Assembly: GCF_021353235.1 (NCBI RefSeq)
Contig: NZ_JAJTWT010000009.1
Span: 1-64,000 of the forward strand
DNA: 64,000 nt
Direction of reading: 5' to 3'
Source: Pelomonas caseinilytica
GTDB lineage: Bacteria > Pseudomonadota > Gammaproteobacteria > Burkholderiales > Burkholderiaceae_C
The notes beneath the pieces are model-generated. The model was not told the origin of the DNA. It worked only from the letters and a program-made list of their open reading frames with translations, and did not search any database. The translations under genes were made by a program, and so were the position numbers. Each line of letters opens with the position of its first letter. Within the stretch, counting starts at the first letter, position 1. Of this stretch, positions 1 to 8,512 are shown piece by piece.

Positions 1-1512
1 ATAGCTCAGGCTTTGCTCTTCATACACCAGCGCCGTGGCCTGCGGGCTGCGCTTAACCTGCGCCTCAAACAGCTCTTGAATCAGCGCCTGCTGCGGATAC
101 TCGGCCTGCGTCGCGTTGAAGCCGAACAGCACTTGCTCGCGCTCTCCCTCTCTCAACACACTCAACTCATCTAACGGCGCCTGATCATCCCCATCAATCA
201 TGAGCGTTAGGAAGCTAACAAAGGCATCAGCCAGCCGCTTGATGCCAACTAGCTCATGTCGACCGGCATCAAAACAAAAATCGCAACGCACCTCACCATC
301 TATCTCCAACGTCTGGAGCGTCATTTCGAGGCCATGGGCACCCATACCTTGTGCGAATGGGAATGCAGAAGCCTTCACACCTCCCCATGCCAACTCGGGG
401 CCACAAGAACCATCTATTTGCCACAGTTTGTGAAGACCGCCATCGTGACGCGCCTTCTGAAAGGCAAACATGACTTGAAATACAGGATGATGGACGCCTC
501 TGGACAAACCCAATCGCTCTACCATGAGTGCGAAAGGATAGTCTTGGGCAGTCATACCGCGCAGCGCTGTGCGGCGAACTGCACGCATCACCTCATTAAG
601 ACGCTCCTTACCATCAAAAAAACTCCGCAGCGGAATAACATTAACAAAATCACCACAAACGGCATCCCATTCACCATCTCCGCGAGCGGGCATTGGGCAG
701 CCAATAATCAAGTCACTCTGACCAGTAAATCGCCATAACGCCAACTTATATGCGAGTAAAAGACTAACGAATAATGAATTTCTTGACTTTCCAGAACTGA
801 TTGACAAGCCTTGCACCAGACTCCTAGGCAAGGTCAGGCTTAAAACTTGAGGGTTAGGCGCTAAAGCCTGCGCACGCTCAGCGAAGTGGAGGCGCAAAAC
901 CGGCAAAGATCCTTGCAGAGCATCTTGCCAATAAGCCAATTGCGACTGCGCCTCCGTTCCCTCAAGCCATTTCTTCTGCCGACTAACGTAATCGGCATAA
1001 TTTAAAGTAGAAGCTTTTACCTCCTTCGCGCCCGTCACTTCAGCCCCCCACTCCGAAACGAGCATCCAGTATGACCAGCCGTCACTCACAAGATGATCCA
1101 GCGCTAGCAACAGAACTGTGGTGGTTTCACATTTAAAGACAGTGACCCTCAAAGGACTCCCTTCTGCTGAAAGGTCCAAAGGTTTCACCGCCTCTCCCGC
1201 AACCGCCTGCTCAAGCTGAACTTGATTTAAACCGCGCGCATCCACAACTTGCCAACAAACCCGCGCACTCTTTCCAAAACACTGCAACGGCTCACCGCTC
1301 TCGTCGGAAAATCGCGCACGCAGCATGGGATGACGCCGCACAACGGTCAACAACGCCGCATGCCAGCAAACCTCGTTGAATTCTCCATGCAGGCGTAAGG
1401 TGAAGATATTGTTATGCCGCCCCCGGCCCGCCGGATCCAAGCAATACTGGAACCAACGGCTGCGCTGCGCCTGAGACAGGGGAAACCATTGCACACGATC
1501 ATCAGTGGACAT
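1..1512 (-). CDS. Non-ribosomal peptide synthetase, N-terminal part (condensation domain, start of adenylation domain); runs off window
   Basis: The frame is open from an ATG at 1512 to the window edge (504 codons), so the gene continues to the left. Residues about 8-440 are a condensation domain. Its active-site motif reads DHLVSDG at residues 139-145; the usual HHxxxDG has Asp in the first position, but the catalytic second His is kept. The last residues contain the linker and opening of an adenylation domain (FNATQAEYP, then LFEAQ, then ALVYEEQSLSY). A leading condensation domain next to a fatty acyl-AMP ligase and a free ACP is the layout of a lipo-initiated synthetase, where the domain would join a fatty acyl chain to the first amino acid. 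That role is inferred. The ACP gene ends 28 bp upstream on the same strand. Amino-acid specificity cannot be read because the adenylation core is outside the window. Confidence 0.93.
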   Translation of the reverse strand, partial: MSTDDRVQWFPLSQAQRSRWFQYCLDPAGRGRHNNIFTLRLHGEFNEVCWHAALLTVVRRHPMLRARFSDESGEPLQCFGKSARVCWQVVDARGLNQVQLEQAVAGEAVKPLDLSAEGSPLRVTVFKCETTTVLLLALDHLVSDGWSYWMLVSEWGAEVTGAKEVKASTLNYADYVSRQKKWLEGTEAQSQLAYWQDALQGSLPVLRLHFAERAQALAPNPQVLSLTLPRSLVQGLSISSGKSRNSLFVSLLLAYKLALWRFTGQSDLIIGCPMPARGDGEWDAVCGDFVNVIPLRSFFDGKERLNEVMRAVRRTALRGMTAQDYPFALMVERLGLSRGVHHPVFQVMFAFQKARHDGGLHKLWQIDGSCGPELAWGGVKASAFPFAQGMGAHGLEMTLQTLEIDGEVRCDFCFDAGRHELVGIKRLADAFVSFLTLMIDGDDQAPLDELSVLREGEREQVLFGFNATQAEYPQQALIQELFEAQVKRSPQATALVYEEQSLSY

Positions 1513-1540
1513 ATCTATACCTCGGGCAATGCCGCGTAAC

Positions 1541-1771
1541 TCAGGAATTTCGCGAGCGCAAATGCGCAGCCAAATCTTCAACCGTCAAGCAATCAAACAG
1601 ATCTTCGAGCTCAATGACAATGCCTAGACGGTCCTGAACGGCGCGAGCAAATCGCAAGCTCATTAGCGAGTCCATACCCAAGTCATCCAAGTGCGTTTGC
1701 GCTGTCACGACGGTAGATCTTGAATCCATATGGGCTGAAAGAATTTGAATCAGCGTATCCAAGTCATTCAT
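1541..1771 (-). CDS. Acyl carrier protein, stand-alone (76 aa)
   Basis: A 76-residue carrier protein with the phosphopantetheine attachment motif LGMDSLMS; Ser35 would carry the 4'-phosphopantetheine arm. The length and the C-terminal helix pattern (IVIELEDLFDCLTVEDLAAHL) fit a discrete PP-binding domain. I chose the ATG at 1771 (MNDLDTL) because it gives a normal ACP start; an upstream ATG at 1810 would add an unlikely Cys-rich leader. It lies between the fatty acyl-AMP ligase and the NRPS on the same strand. It probably receives the activated fatty acid and hands it to the NRPS condensation domain (inference from context). Confidence 0.9.
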   Translation of the reverse strand: MNDLDTLIQILSAHMDSRSTVVTAQTHLDDLGMDSLMSLRFARAVQDRLGIVIELEDLFDCLTVEDLAAHLRSRNS

Positions 1772-1852
1772 GATTAACGAGCAATATCCAATACAAAACA
1801 GCGAAAGCACCGCTCCTTCACAGGAATTCCGCGCCCACCAGCCCGGACACCA

Positions 1853-3541
1853 TTACGATTTACTTCGCAAAAGATAATCATCACGACACTGTGAGCGGCG
1901 AAGCTTTCCACTGGAGGTACGCGGCAGTTCACCCGGCCGCAGAAACACAACATCTGCCAAGGGCAGGCCATGTTCAACCTGAACAGCTCGTCGAATCATC
2001 GCCTTTTGATCTACCCAACTCTCCGTTTTTCGAAGAGCCATTCGGTCCAGCTCGGCAACTACAACCAGCTCCTCCTCACCCCCAGGAGCCGCCACCCCGA
2101 TGGCAATTACGCCCCCTCGCCGTATAGGCGTGCAATACCGCTCGACCGTTTCTTCGATGTCATGAGGGAAATACTTGCGGCCATTAATAATGATAAGGTC
2201 CTTCAATCGACCACTCACAAATAGCTGGCCGCTCTCCAACCAACCCAAATCACCGGTGCGCAAAAAATTCCGGCCAGGAAATTGCGTCAGCTGAGCATGA
2301 AAAGTACGCTCAGTCTGGGGCTCGTTCTGCCAATAACCTCTGGCGACGCTATGCCCGGCGACCCAAATTTCGCCCACCTGTCCATCTGGCAAAAGCCGCC
2401 GCGAATCCGGATCTACAACACACACCAGCAGCCCAGGCGTTGCATGACCACACCCAACAATATCAACTTCTTCGCGCTTAGTTACCACCGGCATCTGCCT
2501 CGCGGGGCCACCCGTGATTAGCAGCGTTGCCTCTGCCATACCGTAACATGGGAAAAAAGCGCGTGAATCAAACCCGACACTTGCAAATTTCTCACTGAAG
2601 TTGCGGACAGTAGATGCTCGGATAGGCTCAGCCCCGCAAAAGGCCACCATCCATGAACTCAAATCAAGTCCTCTCATAGACTCCGGTCGAACTTCACGAG
2701 TAGCAAGTTCGTACATGAAATTGGGGCCGCCGCTGATTGTGATGCCGTATCGAGAGATTAATTCAAGCCAACGCTCAGGATACTGAACCAATTCCGCAGG
2801 GCGCAAAAAGCTGGCTGAGCAACCCGCAAAGAGAGATTGCAACACCCCGCCCACCAACCCCATGTCATGAAATAGAGGCAACCCGACCAATACCGCGGAC
2901 GTTGGCTTAACGCCCATGGCAAGCCGAATGCGCTCGCTGTTATCAATGAGGTTAAAATGGCTCACAGCCACCCCTTTAGGAGCGCCCGTCGAACCAGAGG
3001 TGTACTGAAGAAAAGCAATGTCTTGTGGTTTCGCGCTTCGAGCATTTAAAGCGCTAGCCCCAACATCCAAACGCAAGGTGCGAAGATCAATCGCATGCCA
3101 AGCGCGATCTCGGGCTCGAAAATCAGTCTGCGCAATCTCATCAAAATCGCACAGTATTCCCACAGCTGAGGAATCCGCGGCCAAGAGTTCCAACCGCTGA
3201 TGCAACATCTGGCGGCGCGGCGGTGCAGTTGGAACTGCGACAACGCCTGCGAGCAGGCAAGCGTGGAATGCGACTACAAAATTGAATTCACTTTTGCATA
3301 CCAACAAGACTCGCTGAGCTTCCCACCCACGCTCGACCAGAATACTGGCGAGTTTATTACATTGTTCATGCAACTCTAAAAATGTTAGGGTTTTCGGAAT
3401 TGATTGGCCGTTAAAAAAACGATAAGCCAAGCCCATCGGTTCATTCTGAGCACGAAACTTAAGCAACTCTGGAAAAAGGCGCCGATTCTGAACCCTATCG
3501 ACACCATCCTCATTTCCATCGTCTTCACCAAACTCTGACAT
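1853..3541 (-). CDS. Fatty acyl-AMP ligase (FAAL)
   Basis: A 562-residue AMP-forming enzyme of the acyl-adenylate superfamily. Visible motifs are the P-loop-like LQYTSGSTGAPKGV (residues about 178-191), CYGMAEATL, RTGDLGWL and the C-terminal SGRLKDLIIINGRKYFP region. The last two regions resemble FAALs rather than acyl-CoA synthetases. FAALs activate a fatty acid as acyl-AMP and pass it to a carrier protein. The ACP gene follows 81 bp downstream and the NRPS after that, so it most likely primes a lipopeptide. The first 15 residues are acidic and poorly conserved-looking, so a later start is possible. Base composition is more AT-rich than the chromosome to the right. Confidence 0.92.
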   Translation of the reverse strand: MSEFGEDDGNEDGVDRVQNRRLFPELLKFRAQNEPMGLAYRFFNGQSIPKTLTFLELHEQCNKLASILVERGWEAQRVLLVCKSEFNFVVAFHACLLAGVVAVPTAPPRRQMLHQRLELLAADSSAVGILCDFDEIAQTDFRARDRAWHAIDLRTLRLDVGASALNARSAKPQDIAFLQYTSGSTGAPKGVAVSHFNLIDNSERIRLAMGVKPTSAVLVGLPLFHDMGLVGGVLQSLFAGCSASFLRPAELVQYPERWLELISRYGITISGGPNFMYELATREVRPESMRGLDLSSWMVAFCGAEPIRASTVRNFSEKFASVGFDSRAFFPCYGMAEATLLITGGPARQMPVVTKREEVDIVGCGHATPGLLVCVVDPDSRRLLPDGQVGEIWVAGHSVARGYWQNEPQTERTFHAQLTQFPGRNFLRTGDLGWLESGQLFVSGRLKDLIIINGRKYFPHDIEETVERYCTPIRRGGVIAIGVAAPGGEEELVVVAELDRMALRKTESWVDQKAMIRRAVQVEHGLPLADVVFLRPGELPRTSSGKLRRSQCRDDYLLRSKS

Positions 3542-3674
3542 GGCGACACCGCTTTATTTTAGTACACAAGTGCCACAAATTCATGCGCAGCACTTGATAT
3601 ACCCAACATAGCAAGAATAGGTATGCTTTGAGAAAACCTGCCAATCGCAAATCAAGGCCTGACCCACAAACATA

Positions 3675-4397
3675 CTACCAAATACAAACAGAAAATAATA
3701 TATTAAAATCAAGAAAACCGAAATTGATAGTGCAAATCGCGCCCGCAATAAGATTCTTCGCCAACGACTCTTGCAACTGAAGAATTAGCTGGCCACCCGC
3801 AAAATCAATGCCAGTGACGCGCACTGAAGAAAAGTCAAAATAGCGTCCCACGCTAGAAAAAGCCGCTTTAAAGAAAGCCTCCTTGGCCGAAAAGACGAGC
3901 AAAACTAAGGTTGAGATTGGGAGGGCAGCCCTTATTGTCTGCAGATAACTTAGTTCCAGATGATCGACTACTACGTCGATAAGCCCTTGCAAAGAAGTCT
4001 CCGAGACATTTTCTATATCGATCCCCACTGCATTCCAACGCCCTTTCCGCAATACCAATGCAGCAGCATGACCTGCGCTATGCGTGATGCTTCCCACAAA
4101 GTCGTCGGGCCACAAGGGTTGTCGGTGAGAACCGATTGAAACATCCAACTGCTCACTGCCTAAATTCTCAAGCGCACGTTTAGCAGCCAACCGTCCAAAA
4201 AAGAACTCAGCTTGACGCTTGACCACACTGCGCCCGACCTCCAAAGGCAGGTGAATATCACCAACTTCAAATGCGATGGGATTAAACTTCTCCAAATCGT
4301 ATCGAATCAGATATGCGTCAACGATGCCGCCGTCCGGAGCGGGCAATAGCCATCGCCTCGCATCAGTCAAGCCCGGGATTCTTTTTCGATCAACCAT
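3675..4397 (-). CDS. 4'-phosphopantetheinyl transferase, Sfp type
   Basis: This enzyme would transfer phosphopantetheine from CoA to the Ser of the ACP and NRPS carrier domains. Family motifs are present: VGIDIENV (magnesium-binding Asp and Glu) and FSAKEAFFKA (the W/FSxKEAxxK signature). An upstream TTCTGGTG-like start is not obvious; I chose the ATG at 4397 (MVDRKRIPG), giving 240 residues, close to the family norm. A longer reading from 4508 adds 37 residues that look non-coding. It is the first gene of the cluster and is separated from the FAAL by 133 bp, so the four genes could form one operon. Its clustering suggests a dedicated activator of this pathway. Confidence 0.9.
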   Translation of the reverse strand: MVDRKRIPGLTDARRWLLPAPDGGIVDAYLIRYDLEKFNPIAFEVGDIHLPLEVGRSVVKRQAEFFFGRLAAKRALENLGSEQLDVSIGSHRQPLWPDDFVGSITHSAGHAAALVLRKGRWNAVGIDIENVSETSLQGLIDVVVDHLELSYLQTIRAALPISTLVLLVFSAKEAFFKAAFSSVGRYFDFSSVRVTGIDFAGGQLILQLQESLAKNLIAGAICTINFGFLDFNILFSVCIW

Positions 4398-5106
4398 GTT
4401 TTTTACACAATTTCGGTGCAAATTCACGTTGCAGAGTACCCGCCACGGAGCTGAGTCTGGATTTTTCGCAGCGTATGAGTTGCGCCTGTCAAAGCGATGG
4501 ACCACCAAAGGCTAGCCGTCGCGATCAGCTGAGCAGGGCGGCGGAGTTGGATGCGTTGTCAAGGCAATTCAACGCGTCAGATGTCGCCGCTATCACCGCC
4601 CGAGCTGCGTTGCGGTCCGACAGTTCACAAACACCCGCGTAGGCAAACCCACACGACAGAGAACGCGGGAACTTGCGGTGCAACACGACGCTAGTCTTCT
4701 GAGGCGGACCACCGTTCAAGGAGAACAGCTCCACACCAACACAGCTAATTGGGCGAGAAAAGTCGGACCTCAGAAATCGCCAACTGTCATGCGGAAGAAT
4801 GAATGCTGGAGAGCGCCCTCGGCAAAATAGCTGCCGTCGGGCTAAACTCATGACGAAGCGGTCCCGAACTTGTAACGAAGCAGTCTGGCGACGCCACCGG
4901 GGCCCTAACCTAAGTGTTCGAGGCTGTGAGCAACAGGACCTGTGATCGAATCGCCTTATCTGCACTGCCGGCGGTGCGGTCCAGACTTAAGATCGCACGC
5001 GAGCAATTGCCATTAGCGGCCGGCATGGGCGCTTTGCTGCCTCTTCGCCCCTGCCTGGAGCGCTATTCCCTCCCTGATCTGAGCATAACTCATGCTTTCG
5101 AGCGCG
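4398..5106. other. Long intergenic stretch with no supported gene
   Basis: About 700 bp between the phosphopantetheinyl transferase and the first IS remnant. A 146-codon minus-strand frame (4525-4965) is open, but its product is rich in Arg, Ser and Cys with no recognisable motif, and no convincing ribosome binding site precedes it. I see no tRNA, IS end or long repeat here. It probably holds the promoter of the biosynthetic genes plus decayed DNA. Confidence 0.5.
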
Positions 5107-5451
5107 CTGAACCGCCCCGGGTTTGAACTGACCCCCAGAAGTTGGACGGTCGGACGCTAGGCGTTCATGCCCAGCAGCCGGTACTGCACCGGGCTCAACC
5201 CGTTGAGCTTGAGCTTGATGCGCTGATGGTTGTAGTAGCGAATGTAGCGGCGCAAGCCTGACTTCAGGTCTGCGACGCCAATGAACTTGTTGAGGTAGAA
5301 GAACTCTGACTTGAGGGTGCCGAAGAAGCTCTCCATGGCCGCGTTGTCCAGGCAATTGCCCTTTCGAGACATGCTTTGCGTCAGCCCGTGTGCGCTGAGT
5401 TGTTTGCGGTACGCGGGCATCTGATAGTGCCAGCCCTGATCGGAGTGAATA
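5107..5451. repeat. 345-bp direct repeat, copy A
   Basis: Identical by eye to 8099-8443. It is the shared 3' end of the IS150-type remnant, in the same orientation in both places. The two copies bracket about 2.65 kb that holds the complete IS3 element and an unknown gene, and could recombine. Confidence 0.9.
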
Positions 5452-5833
5452 AGCGGTGCTGCTCTGCAGCCCTGCAGCTTCGAGAGCGCCTTCTTGAGCA
5501 TGTTCCCAACAAGAGAGTACAGGGGCCTCTCCTGCATCTCGAAGGTCACGATTTCTCCGTTGTAGAGATCCATGACAGGCGACAGGTAGAGCTTGGCGCC
5601 GCGGACGTTAAATTCGGTCACGTCGGTCACCCACTTCTCATTCGGCCGTGCTGCGCTGAACTGGCGATCGAGCAAGTTCGGCGATGGGGCCAGCTCGCCC
5701 TGGTAGGAGCGATATCGCTTCGGCCGAACCAGTGACTTCAGGCCGAGGCTGTTCATCAGCCGCTGCACGGTCTTGTGATTCACCGCCTGGCCTCCCTGAC
5801 GCAACTCGTGAGTGATGCGCCGATAGCCGTAGC
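5157..5833 (-). pseudogene. IS150-type transposase OrfB, 5'-truncated
   Basis: The frame encodes an rve-type DDE integrase core: VTDVTEF (first Asp), HSDQGWHY (second Asp) and [13 protein letters not shown] (Glu), ending in the [15 protein letters not shown] tail typical of IS150/IS3 OrfB. The catalytic residues are all kept, but the N-terminal helix-turn-helix region is missing because another IS sits at 5834. Any start codon now used (near 5858) lies inside the neighbour's inverted repeat. Not expected to be active alone. Confidence 0.88.
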
Positions 5834-5861
5834 TGTATTGACCCAGCAGAACCTGCACAGG

Positions 5862-6683
5862 TCAGGCCGCTAATGCGAATGCCTCAGCGGGGGTCTTCAT
5901 GTTCAGCGCCTGGTGTGGGCGCTGGTGGTTGTAGAAGTGAATCCAGTCGCCGATCAGGCGACTGGCGTGTTGCAGCGACTCGAAGCGGTGGCGGTGCACG
6001 CACTGCTCCTTGAGCGTGCGGATCACCCGCTCAACCAATCCGTTCTGCTCCGGGTTGTGCGGCGTGATGAACTCCTGCTGCATCCCATAGCTCCTGACCA
6101 GCGCTGTGAAGCTGCGGCTGGTGAAGACCAGGCCGTTGTCCGAGCGCAGCAGGAACGGCGCCGGCACTCGGCCCAGCGTGCCGAACCGCGCGATCAGCGC
6201 CTGCTCCAGTGCCGACTCGGCCGTCTTGGATCGACCGCTGCGCGACAGGTGCCAGCCCAGCAGCTCACGGCTGTGGCAGTCGATCACCAGCGCCAGCGTC
6301 GTCCAGCCGTCACGCCCCGCCCAGACCCGGCACATGTCCGTCGCCCAGCGCTCATTGGGCGCCTTGGCCACCGACGGCAGCGACTGGATCCTCGGCCTGA
6401 AGCCCACGGGCCGCTTGCGCACCTGCCAGCCCTTGAGCTGGAAGATGCGCTGCACCGTGTTCTTGTTGAACCCCAACAGGTGCGCCACCGTCCGGTAACC
6501 GAACGACGGGTTCTCTTCGATCATGGCCTTGATGGGCGTGACGAAGCGCTCCTGCAGCGACGGGCTGGCTTTGACGGGCCGGTAGTACACCGTGCGCCTG
6601 GGCACCTCAAACCACTTGCACAGTTTGCTGATCGAGACGGTGATGCCGTCGGCTTGCAGTCCCTGGCGGATCGTCTCGATCAC
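5862..6683 (-). CDS. IS3-family transposase OrfB
   Basis: A 273-residue integrase-core transposase. Residues about 35-60 form the HTH_21-like region, followed by the DDE core: ATDMCRVW, RSDNGLVF and GLVERVIRTLKEQ, then the YNHQRPHQALNMKTPAE tail. It begins with a GTG at 6683 that overlaps the orfA stop (GTGA). The same frame is also entered from orfA by a possible minus-one slip at an A7 run (minus strand, 6719-6713), which would make the OrfAB fusion that is the active transposase in this family. It appears intact. Confidence 0.92.
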   Translation of the reverse strand: MIETIRQGLQADGITVSISKLCKWFEVPRRTVYYRPVKASPSLQERFVTPIKAMIEENPSFGYRTVAHLLGFNKNTVQRIFQLKGWQVRKRPVGFRPRIQSLPSVAKAPNERWATDMCRVWAGRDGWTTLALVIDCHSRELLGWHLSRSGRSKTAESALEQALIARFGTLGRVPAPFLLRSDNGLVFTSRSFTALVRSYGMQQEFITPHNPEQNGLVERVIRTLKEQCVHRHRFESLQHASRLIGDWIHFYNHQRPHQALNMKTPAEAFALAA

Positions 6684-6994
6684 TTCTCGTCCTCGCCCAG
6701 CAGGGACTGCAATTTTTTTCTGGCGCGCAGCTCCAGCATCGCCTCGCCGTACGCCTCCTGCAGCTCCTTGAGCTGGCGCTCGTACTGCTCGCGCACATCC
6801 TGCGGGTTGGCCTTCAGGGCGTTCTCCATGCCCCGGCGGCCGTCTTCCATCCAGCTCTCGATCTCCGATGGCGGCAGGTCATATGTCCTGCTTGCCTCCG
6901 ACACGCTGGTCTTGCCCTGGATGATCTCCAGCACCAACGCCGTCTTGCGCTTGGCCGTCCAGCGCTTGATCTCTTCGTCCATCAACGTACTCAC
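6680..6994 (-). CDS. IS3-family transposase OrfA
   Basis: A 104-residue DNA-binding subunit. The N-terminal half (RWTAKRKTALVLEII, then VSEASRTYDLPPSEIESW) is a helix-turn-helix of the DUF1153 type found in one group of IS3 elements. The C-terminal half is a coiled coil (EQYERQLKELQEAYGEAML) ending in RARKKLQSLLGE. It overlaps orfB by 4 bp. The AGAAAAAAATTG stretch near its end is a candidate slippery site for frameshifting into orfB. Confidence 0.9.
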   Translation of the reverse strand: MSTLMDEEIKRWTAKRKTALVLEIIQGKTSVSEASRTYDLPPSEIESWMEDGRRGMENALKANPQDVREQYERQLKELQEAYGEAMLELRARKKLQSLLGEDEK

Positions 6995-7046
6995 GGTGTC
7001 TTCCTTTCGACGGTAACACCTGAGCAGGCTTTCACTGGGTCAATAC

Positions 7047-7254
7047 AGCCCGCTATAAACTAATCAACTCAGTTTATGACCATGGCTGTGAGCAAGCTGG
7101 AGTGCTTGGCAAAGCATCACGTCCAAACTCGCGCAGCCTACTTCGGAAGTCGCCATTGCATACGCCACAGTGCTGATGCCAGCCAGCGAAGGCTCGCAAC
7201 CTCACAACGGCATCCACTCGCCGAATCAAAAGCTGAAGGTGCTGGCTATCCCGG
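7047..7254. other. Short non-coding stretch next to the IS3 element
   Basis: Nothing recognised. The sequence is AT-richer at the IS boundary (CTATAAACTAATCAACTCAG) and becomes ordinary after that. No match to the missing part of the IS150-type gene was seen. Confidence 0.4.
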
Positions 7255-7737
7255 TTAGCCAATAGTCTCCGCAAGGCGGAATACGGTTAGCGCATGCGCG
7301 ATCCGATCTAAGCATTCTTCTCGGCCGAGTACCGCCATCACCGGGGCCAAAGGCAGGCGGTTCGCGCTACGCAAGACAATGATACCGAGCAACTCCGGCA
7401 CAGCAATAGCGGCGCCAGGCGATGGCACTAGTGCTGCGCAAGACTCAACGAGGATTTCGGCATCCCACGAATCCAGGCATCCGAGATGTTTTGCGATATG
7501 GTCTTTAACGTCTTGGACGTTTGAGCCTCTTAATCCCGCACATCGCAGCCGTGACAACATTGTTCCGTCATCGAGGAAGAGTGCCATCACAGCTGCGACC
7601 GAAGGTGCGCCTGACGCATAGCATCCCTCCGTGAGCGTCAACAATTGAACAAAAACGTCACCATGTAAGTAGCTCCACGTTTCGGCGATATGCGCTCTAA
7701 CTCGATCCTTCTGCGATAACATAGCAACTTTCGTCAT
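7255..7737 (-). CDS. Hypothetical protein, 160 aa, island-borne
   Basis: I do not recognise the family. An ATG at 7737 is preceded at normal spacing by a good ribosome binding site (AGAAGGA), which is the main reason to believe the gene. The product is soluble-looking, mixed helical, with no signal peptide or membrane segment. Visible features are a hydrophobic stretch (ELLGIIVL) and several Cys residues without metal-site spacing. It lies alone between IS copies, on the minus strand, and may be cargo of the island. It could also be a decayed remnant of a longer gene. Confidence 0.55.
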   Translation of the reverse strand: MTKVAMLSQKDRVRAHIAETWSYLHGDVFVQLLTLTEGCYASGAPSVAAVMALFLDDGTMLSRLRCAGLRGSNVQDVKDHIAKHLGCLDSWDAEILVESCAALVPSPGAAIAVPELLGIIVLRSANRLPLAPVMAVLGREECLDRIAHALTVFRLAETIG

Positions 7738-8098
7738 TGTTCCTTCTAAGTGTTAGCACCGCTCGGCCCCGCCTCACACATCACGACATCCAGACCGGTT
7801 GGCGAGCGACTGCTACGCTGGCTCGATTCCGTAACACGCGACATAGCGCGGCCGGCGCTCAAGATTGGCAGCATAGCGGGACTGAGGGGCAAAAGGTCTA
7901 CAGGGATAATCTGTCTTCGTGGTCGCCGAGGGCAGCGATTACCGGCCACGCTCCGTACCGCCCTTCGCGGCTGCGCTCGGCCTGCTCAAACAACACTGAA
8001 ACGGGCCAATCCGGTTACGCGATCTTCCGGTTCCAAACCTCCACGGTTGTCGGCGACTGGCGTGGCCGTCCGCATACAAAGCCGCAGCCGGCGCGAGA
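7738..8098. other. Non-coding stretch between hypothetical gene and IS remnant
   Basis: About 360 bp without a supported gene. A plus-strand frame of 122 codons crosses it into the IS end, but the product is Arg/Ser/Thr-rich with no motif and no ribosome binding site. No inverted repeats or RNA gene seen. Confidence 0.4.
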
Positions 8099-8443
8099 CT
8101 GAACCGCCCCGGGTTTGAACTGACCCCCAGAAGTTGGACGGTCGGACGCTAGGCGTTCATGCCCAGCAGCCGGTACTGCACCGGGCTCAACCCGTTGAGC
8201 TTGAGCTTGATGCGCTGATGGTTGTAGTAGCGAATGTAGCGGCGCAAGCCTGACTTCAGGTCTGCGACGCCAATGAACTTGTTGAGGTAGAAGAACTCTG
8301 ACTTGAGGGTGCCGAAGAAGCTCTCCATGGCCGCGTTGTCCAGGCAATTGCCCTTTCGAGACATGCTTTGCGTCAGCCCGTGTGCGCTGAGTTGTTTGCG
8401 GTACGCGGGCATCTGATAGTGCCAGCCCTGATCGGAGTGAATA
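8099..8443 (-). mobile_element. IS150-type element remnant, copy 2 (345-bp direct repeat, copy B)
   Basis: Base-for-base copy of 5107-5451 by eye. It encodes the last part of the same OrfB (8149-8443), including the Glu of the DDE triad and the YNHQR tail, but lacks the two Asp residues. It is cut at 8443/8444 by the start of another IS3-family element. Only a short open frame remains, so it is a pseudogene. Confidence 0.9.
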
Positions 8444-8512
8444 TGCGCTGCCCCCTGAGATTCGCAGCAGGTAGTTCTAGAGTCCGATCAACCCGAGACG
8501 GAGATCGGACCG

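Larger units (their letters stand above)
5107..5833 (-). mobile_element. IS3-family (IS150-type) element remnant, copy 1
   Basis: The terminal sequence starting TGAACCGCCCCGGG at 5108 is shared with a second copy at 8100, while the outer flanks differ, which marks the true end of the element. The body encodes the C-terminal part of an OrfB transposase. The right side is cut at 5833 by a complete IS3-family element. The other half of this copy is not found on the far side of that element, so a deletion or recombination followed. Confidence 0.85.
5834..7046 (-). mobile_element. Complete IS3-family insertion sequence
   Basis: Ends are inverted repeats: TGTATTGACCCAG at 5834-5846 and its complement CTGGGTCAATACA at 7034/7035-7046, with further partial matching inward (AACCTGC against GCAGGCT). 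It carries orfA and orfB in the usual order on the minus strand. I see no matching target duplication on the two flanks (left ...CCGTAGC, right GCCCGCT...), so one flank has been rearranged since insertion. Length is about 1.2 kb, normal for the family. Confidence 0.85.

Noticed and set aside
256-738. A 160-codon plus-strand frame near the left edge
   Set aside because: It is antisense to the NRPS condensation domain, which is clearly the coding strand.
4525-4965. A 146-codon minus-strand frame upstream of the biosynthetic genes
   Set aside because: No motif, unusual composition and no ribosome binding site; kept only as a note on the intergenic stretch.
5913-7016. A 367-codon plus-strand frame across the IS3 element
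   Set aside because: Opposite to intact orfB and orfA, with no family features.
7750-8118. A 122-codon plus-strand frame before the second IS150-type copy
   Set aside because: It crosses an IS end, lacks a ribosome binding site, and its product is Arg/Ser/Thr-rich without any motif.
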